Positions 57,952 through 64,000 of a DNA stretch of 64,000 nt are shown here, piece by piece; position 1 is the first letter of the stretch; every line of letters begins with the position of its first letter. The stretch is from positions 1,116,001-1,180,000 of the forward strand of contig NZ_JADPKK010000022.1 in the NCBI RefSeq assembly GCF_023073915.1. The letters run 5' to 3'. The stretch comes from Bradyrhizobium sp. 149 (GTDB lineage Bacteria; Pseudomonadota; Alphaproteobacteria; Rhizobiales; Xanthobacteraceae). Under the pieces are notes generated by a model that had not been told where the DNA came from, did no database searches, and saw only the letters and a program-made list of their open reading frames with translations. Position numbers and translations under genes: made by a program.

Positions 57952-60159
57952 ATGGACCGACTTCTGATGGACTCTGCGCAAGCTGTTGAAGTTAAAGAAA
58001 AAGCCCCGGAAGCCGGAGGCCCGCCGGCGATCGCATCGAGCCCCGAGCGGTTCATCAATCGCGAGCTCTCCTGGCTGCACTTCAACCGCCGCGTCCTGGA
58101 GGAATCGGTCAACCCCAGTCATCCCATGCTGGAGCGGGTGCGGTTCCTGTCGATTTCAGCGAATAACCTCGACGAGTTCTTCATGGTCCGCGTCGCCGGC
58201 ATCAAGGCCCAGGTGCGCGAGGGCATTGCCGAACGCAGCCCCGACGGCCTGACGCCGTCCGAGCAGCTCGCGCTCATCAACCGGACGGTCTCGCAGCTTG
58301 CCTCCGACCAGCAGGCGATCTGGCGCGACCTGCGCGGCACGCTCGCCGGCGAGGGCATCGTGCTGGTCGAGGGCAAGGAGGTCACCAAGGCGGAACGAAC
58401 CTGGATCGAGGACTACTTCCTCAGCAACGTGTTCCCGCTGCTGACCCCGCTCGCGATCGACCCGGCCCACCCCTTCCCCTTCATTCCGAGCCTCGGCTTC
58501 ACCATCGCGCTCCAGCTCACGCGCGCCGCCGACGGCAAGCAGATGAACGCGCTGATCCGCATGCCCGGCAAGATCGACCGTTTCATCCGTCTGCCGGCGG
58601 AGGGCAAGGTCGTCCGGCTGATCTCGCTGGAGCAGGCCACCGCGCTGTTCATCAACCGCCTGTTCCCCGGCTACAATCTCCACGGCCAGGGCGCCTTCCG
58701 TGTCCTCCGCGACTCCGAACTCGAAATCGAGGAGGAGGCCGAGGATCTCGTCCGCCTGTTCGAGACTGCGCTGAAGCGCCGCCGCCGCGGCTCGGTGATC
58801 CGGCTCGAGATCGACGCCAAGATGCCGGAGCAGCTGCGCAGCTTCGTGCAGCACGCGCTGTCGACCTCCGACGACGAGGTGTTCCTGGTCGACGGAGTGC
58901 TCGCCATGAACGAGCTCTCCCAACTCACCCGCCTCGACCGGCCCGACCTGGAATTCACCCCTTACGTGCCCCGCCATCCCGAGCGCGTGCGCGAGCAAGG
59001 CGGCGACATCTTCGCTGCGATCCGGCAGAAGGACCTCGTCGTCCATCACCCCTACGAATCCTTCGACGTCGTGGTGCAGTTTCTTCAGCAGGCGACGCGC
59101 GACCCTGATGTCGTCGCCATCAAGCAGACGCTCTACCGCACCTCGAGCAACTCGCCGATCGTGCGCGCGCTCGTGGAAGCTGCCGAGGCCGGCAAATCCG
59201 TCACCGCGCTGATCGAGCTGAAGGCGCGGTTCGACGAAGAGGCCAACATCCGCTGGGCACGCGACCTCGAACGCGCCGGCGTGCAGGTCGTCTACGGCTT
59301 CCTCGAACTCAAGACCCACGCGAAACTCTCGATGGTGGTGCGGCGCGAGGGCGGCAGCCTCACAACCTACGTCCACACCGGCACCGGCAATTATCACCCG
59401 GTGACCGCGCGCATCTACACCGACCTCTCCTATTTCACCTCGGATCCGACCATCGGCCGCGACGCCGCGCGCGTGTTCAACTTTATCACGGGCTACGCCG
59501 CACCGAGCGACCTGGAAAAGATGGCGGTCTCGCCGCTGACCTTGCGCAAGCGGATCATCGAGCACATCCAGGGCGAGACCGCGCATGCGCGGCACGGCCG
59601 GCCCGGTGCGGTCTGGATGAAGATGAACGCGCTGGTCGACCCCGACATCATCGACGCGCTCTACGAGGCGTCACAGGCCGGCGTGCAGGTCGAGCTCGTG
59701 GTGCGCGGCATCTGCTGCCTGCGGCCCGGCATTCCCGGCCTGTCGGAGAACATTCGCGTCAAGTCGATCATCGGACGCTTCCTTGAACACGGCCGAATCT
59801 ACTGCTTCGGCATGGGTCAGGGCTTGCCGAGCGCGAAAGCGGCTGTGTATATCTCCTCGGCCGACATGATGCCGCGCAACCTCGACCGCCGCGTCGAGGT
59901 GCTGTGTCCGCTGCAAAATCCCACGGTGCATCAGCAGGTTCTCGAACAGATCATGGTCGCGAATCTCAAGGACAATGAACAGAGCTGGCAATTGTTGCCG
60001 GACGGGTCCTCAACGCGTATGAAGACCGCGAAGGGCGAGGAGCCTTTCAACGTCCACAACTACTTCATGACAAATCCGAGTCTGTCTGGCCGTGGTAAGT
60101 CGCTCAAGGAATCCTCGCCGCGCCGCCTCACGCGCCGTAATGAACGTCATCAATCCTGA
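57952..60159 (+). CDS. ppk1: Polyphosphate kinase 1
   Basis: Polymerises ATP gamma-phosphate into polyphosphate, reversibly. The 735-residue protein has the PPK1 N-terminal domain (RFINRELSWLHFNRRVLEE), the middle and the two C-terminal phospholipase-D-like lobes. Active-site blocks VVQFLQQATRDPDVVAIKQTLYRTSSNSP, ALIELKARFDEEANI, TTYVHTGTGNYHP with the phospho-His region and LVDPDIIDALYEAS are all intact. Starts at 57910, 57952 and 57967 are possible; none has a strong ribosome site, and 57952 leaves room for a promoter after the Pho-box-like repeat. Followed after 16 bases by ppx. Confidence 0.95.
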   Translation: MDRLLMDSAQAVEVKEKAPEAGGPPAIASSPERFINRELSWLHFNRRVLEESVNPSHPMLERVRFLSISANNLDEFFMVRVAGIKAQVREGIAERSPDGLTPSEQLALINRTVSQLASDQQAIWRDLRGTLAGEGIVLVEGKEVTKAERTWIEDYFLSNVFPLLTPLAIDPAHPFPFIPSLGFTIALQLTRAADGKQMNALIRMPGKIDRFIRLPAEGKVVRLISLEQATALFINRLFPGYNLHGQGAFRVLRDSELEIEEEAEDLVRLFETALKRRRRGSVIRLEIDAKMPEQLRSFVQHALSTSDDEVFLVDGVLAMNELSQLTRLDRPDLEFTPYVPRHPERVREQGGDIFAAIRQKDLVVHHPYESFDVVVQFLQQATRDPDVVAIKQTLYRTSSNSPIVRALVEAAEAGKSVTALIELKARFDEEANIRWARDLERAGVQVVYGFLELKTHAKLSMVVRREGGSLTTYVHTGTGNYHPVTARIYTDLSYFTSDPTIGRDAARVFNFITGYAAPSDLEKMAVSPLTLRKRIIEHIQGETAHARHGRPGAVWMKMNALVDPDIIDALYEASQAGVQVELVVRGICCLRPGIPGLSENIRVKSIIGRFLEHGRIYCFGMGQGLPSAKAAVYISSADMMPRNLDRRVEVLCPLQNPTVHQQVLEQIMVANLKDNEQSWQLLPDGSSTRMKTAKGEEPFNVHNYFMTNPSLSGRGKSLKESSPRRLTRRNERHQS

Positions 60160-60174
60160 TCCGGGATCGTCGAC

Positions 60175-61677
60175 GTGAAGCGGCCGCGCAGGCGCGGCTC
60201 GAGCGTCGCGGTCATCGACATCGGCTCAAATTCGGTCCGTCTCGTCGTGTACGAGGGACTGGCGCGGAGCCTCATTCCGATCTTCAACGAGAAGACGCTG
60301 TGCGGCCTCGGGCGCGAGGTGCAGAGCACGGGACTGCTTGCGCCCGACGCCGTCGACAAGGCGCTGACCTCGCTCAAGCGCTTCCGTGCGCTGTGCCGGG
60401 TGATGCAGGTCGGACGGGTGTTTGCGATTGCGACCGCCGCCTGCCGCGACGCCTCCAACGGCGCTGACTTCATCGCGAAAGCCGAACGCATCTGCGCCGT
60501 GAAGATCGAGATCCTGTCGGGCCCGCGCGAGGCGCGGCTGTCGGCGCTTGGCGTGATCTCCGGCATCCATCATCCCGATGGCATCGTCGGCGACCTCGGC
60601 GGCGGCTCCCTCGAACTGATCGACGTGCGCAAGAACAGCGTGCGCAGCGGCGTGACGCTGCCGCTCGGCGGCCTCGCGCTGCAGGACCTCGCGCATAAAT
60701 CCCTGAAACGCGCCGACCGAATCGTGCGCGAGGCACTCGCCGAGGTATCGCAGCTCAAGTCCGGCAGCGGCCGCAGCTTCTACGCCGTCGGCGGCACCTG
60801 GCGCGCGCTTGCGCGCATCCACATCATCCAGAGCGGCTATCCGCTCCAGGTGATGCACGGCTATTCGATTTCGGCCGCCGAGGCGCTCGACTTTTCGCGG
60901 CGTCTCCGCCGGCTTGCGGCCGCCGACATGCTCGCCGATATCGAGATCGTCGCCGATGCCCGGCGCCCGCTCCTCACCTATGCGGCACTGGTGCTCGAGC
61001 ACATCATCCGGGTGGCGAAGCCGAAGACCATCGTGTTCTCGACCTTCGGTGTGCGCGAGGGTCTGCTGCACGAAAAGCTGCCGGAGTCCGAACGCAACAC
61101 GGACGGACTGATCTGTGCGGCCGAGGAGCTGAACCAGCTGCTGTCGCGTTCGGCGAAGCACGCGCGCGAGCTGATCGCCTGGACCGACCGCCTCGTGCGT
61201 GTGGTGAAACTGCGCGAGACTGCGGAGGACCGCCGTCTGCGCCACGCCGCGTGCCTGCTGTCCGACATCGGCTGGCGCGTGCATCCCGACCATCGCGGCG
61301 AGCAGACGCTGAGCCTCGTCGTCAACGGCAATTTCGGCGCGATCACCCACATCGAGCGCGCGTTCGTCGGCCTCTCCGTGTTCTACCGCTATGCGGGCCT
61401 CAGCGAGGAGAACCAGCCGCCGGTCGCCATGCAGGAGTTGCTGACGCCGGCGCAGCTCGAACGCGCCCGCCTGCTCGGCGCGGCCTTCCGCGTCGCGCAT
61501 CTGATTTCGGCTGCGCGTCCGGGCGTCCTGCCCGCGACACATTTCCGCAGCTTGGGCGGCAAGCTGTTGCTGGTGTTCGAGCACCGCCTCGGCGATCTCG
61601 TTGCGGATCGCGTCGGCAGCCGCTTCCGCGCGCTCGCCCGGCTGATCAACCGCGCCGGCTCCATCGTCAGACGGTAG
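60175..61677 (+). CDS. ppx: Exopolyphosphatase (Ppx/GppA family)
   Basis: Releases phosphate from polyphosphate ends and may also act on pppGpp. The 500-residue protein has the sugar-kinase/actin-like N-terminal domain, with VAVIDIGSNSVRLVVYEG (about 11-28) and GIVGDLGGGSLELIDV (about 139-154), followed by the HD-like C-terminal domain starting near LRHAACLLSDIGWRVHPDHR (about 355-374). It starts with GTG, 16 bases after ppk1, in one transcript. Ppk-ppx coupling sets polyphosphate level. Confidence 0.94.
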   Translation: MKRPRRRGSSVAVIDIGSNSVRLVVYEGLARSLIPIFNEKTLCGLGREVQSTGLLAPDAVDKALTSLKRFRALCRVMQVGRVFAIATAACRDASNGADFIAKAERICAVKIEILSGPREARLSALGVISGIHHPDGIVGDLGGGSLELIDVRKNSVRSGVTLPLGGLALQDLAHKSLKRADRIVREALAEVSQLKSGSGRSFYAVGGTWRALARIHIIQSGYPLQVMHGYSISAAEALDFSRRLRRLAAADMLADIEIVADARRPLLTYAALVLEHIIRVAKPKTIVFSTFGVREGLLHEKLPESERNTDGLICAAEELNQLLSRSAKHARELIAWTDRLVRVVKLRETAEDRRLRHAACLLSDIGWRVHPDHRGEQTLSLVVNGNFGAITHIERAFVGLSVFYRYAGLSEENQPPVAMQELLTPAQLERARLLGAAFRVAHLISAARPGVLPATHFRSLGGKLLLVFEHRLGDLVADRVGSRFRALARLINRAGSIVRR

Positions 61678-61681
61678 AAAA

Positions 61682-62542
61682 CTATTCTGCCGAGGCCTTG
61701 GCGTGGCGCTCGGAGGAGTCCGGTGCGGCCGCGCTGAGGCTGCGGCGGCGCCAGATGGTGCCGACCACCAGCACGACGACGACGCCAAGAGCTGCGCAGA
61801 GATATTCGCCGCCTCCGCCGCCATGGGTGAATTGCGGCGGGATGCGCAACACGCCGAGCATGTTGTCCAGCGAGGCGCCGAACGGACCGTCAAACAGCGT
61901 GTGCAGCCTCGGCGCGATGCCGGGATCGGTCGCGATCACCTCGCCCGCGATCCAGCCGAGCAGCGCCGCGCCGGCCCACACCAGAACCGGCAGCTTTGCG
62001 AGCAGCGCCATGATCAGCGCCGCACCGGCGACGATCAGCGGCACGCTGATGGCAAGACCGAGCACCAGCAAGGGCGCGCTGCCATTGGCGGCGGCGGCCA
62101 CCGCAATAACGTTGTCCAGACTCATGACAATGTCGGCGACGACGACGATCTGCACGGCCTGCCACAGATGCGAGGCCGATTCGACGCCGTCCTCGTCCTC
62201 TTGCTCCGGCACCAGCAGCTTGGCCGCGATCACGATCAGCGCGAGACCGCCGACGAGCTTGAGGTACGGCAGCTCCATCAGGCTTGCGACGATGCCCGTG
62301 AAGATGATCCGCAGCAATACTGCGGCGCCCGCACCGAAAATCATGCCCCACAGCCGATGCCGCGGCTTCAGGCCGCGGCAGGCGAGCGCGATCACCAGCG
62401 CATTATCGCCGGACAAAAGGACGTTGATCCAGATGATCTTGCCGACCGCAACCCAGAAGGTCGGCTCGGCCATCTCAACGCGGAACTGGGTGAAGAATGC
62501 CCCGATCATAGCGGGATCGAAGATCTGCCAGAGCCAGTTCAC
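61682..62542 (-). CDS. TerC family membrane protein
   Basis: A 286-residue protein with about seven transmembrane helices. The two conserved acid-containing motifs of the TerC family are present: INVLLSGDNALVIALA (about 39-54) and IVMSLDNVIAVAAAA (about 138-152), proposed to bind metal ions. Members transport manganese or calcium (for example MntP/Alx relatives) or confer tellurite resistance; which applies here is unknown. GTG start at 62540-62542 with AGGA 7 bases upstream. Convergent with ppx, five bases apart. Confidence 0.9.
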   Translation of the reverse strand: MNWLWQIFDPAMIGAFFTQFRVEMAEPTFWVAVGKIIWINVLLSGDNALVIALACRGLKPRHRLWGMIFGAGAAVLLRIIFTGIVASLMELPYLKLVGGLALIVIAAKLLVPEQEDEDGVESASHLWQAVQIVVVADIVMSLDNVIAVAAAANGSAPLLVLGLAISVPLIVAGAALIMALLAKLPVLVWAGAALLGWIAGEVIATDPGIAPRLHTLFDGPFGASLDNMLGVLRIPPQFTHGGGGGEYLCAALGVVVVLVVGTIWRRRSLSAAAPDSSERHAKASAE

Positions 62543-62586
62543 ACTACGTCCTTTCGCCGCGTCTTTTTAACTTATCGGCTGATGGA

Positions 62587-63009
62587 TCAGCCGACGATCT
62601 CGTTGCCCGAGAAGAACTGCGCGATCTCGATCGCGGCGGTCTCCGGCGCATCCGAACCGTGCGCGGAGTTCTCGCCGATCGACTTTGCGTAGAGCTTGCG
62701 GATGGTGCCGTCGGCCGCTTTGGACGGATCGGTCGCACCCATCACGTCGCGATACTTGGCGACGGCGTTCTCGCCTTCCAGCACCTGGACCACCACGGGG
62801 CCCGAGGTCATGAATTCCACGAGTTCGCCGAAGAACGGCCGCGCCTTGTGAACCGCATAGAAGGTCTCGGCCTGCTCCTTGGTCATGCGGATGCGCTTCT
62901 GCGCGACGATGCGCAGGCCCGCCTTCTCGATCACGGCGTTAACCGCACCGGTGAGGTTACGCGCGGTGGCGTCGGGCTTGATGATCGAGAAAGTGCGTTC
63001 GATGGCCAT
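62587..63009 (-). CDS. ndk: Nucleoside diphosphate kinase
   Basis: Balances NTP pools by moving gamma-phosphate through a phospho-His. The 140-residue length is standard. TFSIIKPDATARNLTG at the start, FMTSGPVVVQVLEGENAV in the middle and the active-site His in SIGENSAHGSDA near residue 117 are present. ATG at 63007-63009. The stop codon lies in a 7-bp hairpin (CGGCTGA/TCAGCCG, 62576-62593) that lacks a T-run. Confidence 0.97.
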   Translation of the reverse strand: MAIERTFSIIKPDATARNLTGAVNAVIEKAGLRIVAQKRIRMTKEQAETFYAVHKARPFFGELVEFMTSGPVVVQVLEGENAVAKYRDVMGATDPSKAADGTIRKLYAKSIGENSAHGSDAPETAAIEIAQFFSGNEIVG

Positions 63010-63319
63010 AATCTTGTCCTTGGGGAGAATGCGGCGGTTCGGAGTTGCCGGGCTTATATCGGCGCCTTCGCCTGACGGCAAGCGACCGCCAAAACGGGCT
63101 CGCGAGCGCTTCGCCGCAGGCCAGGGGTCCGAATTCCAATATGGATGACAACGATTTCACTCAGATGAACCCAATCTAAAGGCTCCGTCAGGGTTTGGTT
63201 CAGCCTCGCTCGGATAATCTCAGGTCCATCGAAACCTAAGCCTCCGCCCGAGGCGGACCGTTTCGGCGGCCTTTCCATCGACGCGATAGCCCCGCGCCGG
63301 CAGTTTTGAGGAGATCACC
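63010..63319. other. Intergenic stretch between ndk and a small secreted protein gene
   Basis: About 310 bp with no gene found. It should hold the ndk promoter and that of the downstream gene; no strong consensus, repeat or hairpin was recognised apart from a small CCTCCGCCCGAGG hairpin near 63240. Confidence 0.45.
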
Positions 63320-63565
63320 ATGTTGAGGAAACTTTCGCTTGCCGCTGTCGCCGCGCTCGCGCTGGGTGCCGCGCTGGCGCCGACCTCCGCTTCCGCTCAC
63401 TGGCATGGCGGCTGGGGCCATGGCGGCGGCGGTGGCTGGCATCACGGCTGGGGTGGACCGCGCTTCTATGCCCCCGTCTCCTACGGCTACGGCGGCTGCT
63501 ACGTGCGCCGGCTGGTCCCGACCCCCTGGGGACCCCGCTGGCGGATGATCAACCGCTGCTACTGA
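63320..63565 (+). CDS. Gly/His-rich small secreted protein
   Basis: An 81-residue exported protein: signal peptide about 1-26 (ASAH cleavage region), then a short mature part rich in Gly, His and Trp (HWHGGWGHGGGGGWHHGWGG) and a C-terminal GGCYVRRLVPTPWGPRW with two Cys. This pattern recurs in Bradyrhizobium and related genera, often in several copies per genome; metal binding by the His-rich part is plausible but unproven. GAGGAGATCACC precedes the ATG. A terminator follows at 63621. Confidence 0.82.
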   Translation: MLRKLSLAAVAALALGAALAPTSASAHWHGGWGHGGGGGWHHGWGGPRFYAPVSYGYGGCYVRRLVPTPWGPRWRMINRCY

Positions 63566-63581
63566 GCCCGACAGCACCTTT

Positions 63582-63611
63582 CCAAGGGTACTTGAGCCCC
63601 CAAGGGTACTT
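63582..63611. repeat. Short tandem-spaced direct repeat
   Basis: CCAAGGGTACTT occurs at 63582-63593 and 63600-63611, an 18-bp period, between the Gly/His-rich gene and its terminator. Confidence 0.7.
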
Positions 63612-63620
63612 CCAAGCGAA

Positions 63621-63648
63621 GCCCCGGCGTCCCCAGCGCCGGGGCTTT
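63621..63648 (+). terminator. Rho-independent terminator
   Basis: GCCCCGGCG (63621-63629), seven-base loop, CGCCGGGGC (63637-63645), then TTT. Ends the Gly/His-rich gene. Confidence 0.75.
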
Positions 63649-63781
63649 GTATTCGGAAGGGATATTGCGCGGCTTCATACAATTTTTGCTAGAATGCCGG
63701 GCGATCGCCGCGAGTGGCGAAACCATTTGGGGGCCAAGGACTTGGTACCGTGTCGCTCCTTTGAGAACACGGAACCCCGCG

Positions 63782-63955
63782 ATGGCTGGCCTTTTCGCCG
63801 ATGACAGCGAACAAATCGACCGGCGCACCAGCCGCTCGATCCGCGATGCCGTGGGCGAGCGGCTCCAGCAGAGCCTGCGGCCCGAAGCTAGGCTTCCGAC
63901 GCACCTCGAGCAACTCCTCAATGAGCTGAAGCAGCGCGACCGCGATTCGCACTGA
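63782..63955 (+). CDS. 57-residue hypothetical protein
   Basis: A short charged protein from ATG 63782: MAGLFADDSEQIDRRTSRSI then RDAVGERLQQSLRPEARLPT and HLEQLLNELKQRDRDSH. It is predicted to be helical and soluble. The C-terminal LPTHLEQLLNELKQRD has a passing likeness to the end of NepR anti-sigma factors, but the NepR core is not clear and no ecfG or phyR gene is visible. Coding-type third-position GC supports it as real. Only 45 bases of the window follow its stop. Confidence 0.6.
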   Translation: MAGLFADDSEQIDRRTSRSIRDAVGERLQQSLRPEARLPTHLEQLLNELKQRDRDSH

Positions 63956-64000
63956 CCTGATAAGCACCGGCTCGCGGACACGGAAAAACGGGTTGCGTTT

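Noticed and set aside
62576..62593. Hairpin at the ndk stop codon as a terminator
   Set aside because: The 7-bp stem is perfect but the minus-strand flank lacks a T-run, so Rho-independent termination is not supported.

Overview
The window looks like chromosomal DNA of a Bradyrhizobium-type alphaproteobacterium (order Hyphomicrobiales). The bulk is high in GC with strong GC3 bias. Supporting content includes a eukaryotic-type glutamine synthetase II (glnII) divergent from a DUF2735 gene, the order pgsA-like/hdaA/ppk1/ppx, a MaeB malic enzyme fused to a PTA domain, several LysR/GNAT/M20 accessory genes, and short GC-rich palindromes of the kind scattered through Bradyrhizobium intergenic DNA. 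The genus assignment is an inference from gene content and remembered sequence, not from a search. No tRNA, rRNA, CRISPR array, intact transposase or prophage was seen.

Layout. 0-4 kb: a clipped NTF2-like gene divergent from a TetR regulator, a cupin, a PsiF-repeat protein, periplasmic asparaginase and an MBL-fold hydrolase. 4-12 kb: an ABC-F ATPase, a Tat-exported multicopper oxidase, and divergently a three-gene periplasmic molybdenum hydroxylase (large subunit, 2Fe-2S subunit, dihaem cytochrome). 12-18.3 kb: the most irregular part, with a GlcG/HbpS-like gene and LysR, then three GrlR-family copies (one a remnant), an AT-richer alpha/beta hydrolase between two of them, a Sel1 protein and a ModA-like protein. 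18.4-24.5 kb: glnII with its own sigma-54 promoter and terminator, DUF2735, a tyrosine phosphatase, an SDR, a DUF2161 protein, a GNAT and a thioesterase. 24.5-29 kb: a complete kynurenine operon (formamidase, tryptophan dioxygenase, kynureninase) and an M20 deacylase. 29-38 kb: a MocR/PNPOx divergent pair, small secreted proteins, a decayed HigA antitoxin, CreA, a large L,D-transpeptidase, glutathione peroxidase, polysaccharide deacetylase, DHFR-like and DoxX proteins. 38-49 kb: maeB, aspS, selO, a quinone-oxidoreductase/LysR pair, rnd and a class III aminotransferase. 49.6-52.7 kb: an unusual operon of two GNATs, a diverged isochorismatase-fold protein and a 56-residue protein, divergent from a LysR gene. 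52.8-64 kb: an autotransporter-type barrel, a cold-shock protein, purMN, pgsA-like/hdaA/ppk1/ppx, terC, ndk and two small proteins.

Functional links. HdaA (control of DnaA) sits directly upstream of ppk1, which carries a convincing Pho-box-like direct repeat; ppk1 and ppx make and break polyphosphate. glnII and DUF2735 share a roughly 530-bp nitrogen-regulated region. The kyn operon takes tryptophan to anthranilate. The multicopper oxidase and molybdenum hydroxylase are both Tat-exported, so this segment serves periplasmic redox chemistry.

The most interesting unexplained material is the two-domain GrlR-family cluster with its remnant and repeat-flanked cargo gene, the GNAT-GNAT-pseudo-isochorismatase operon, the second degenerate YkuD domain of the L,D-transpeptidase, and small genes missed by length cut-offs (54, 56 and 36 residues).
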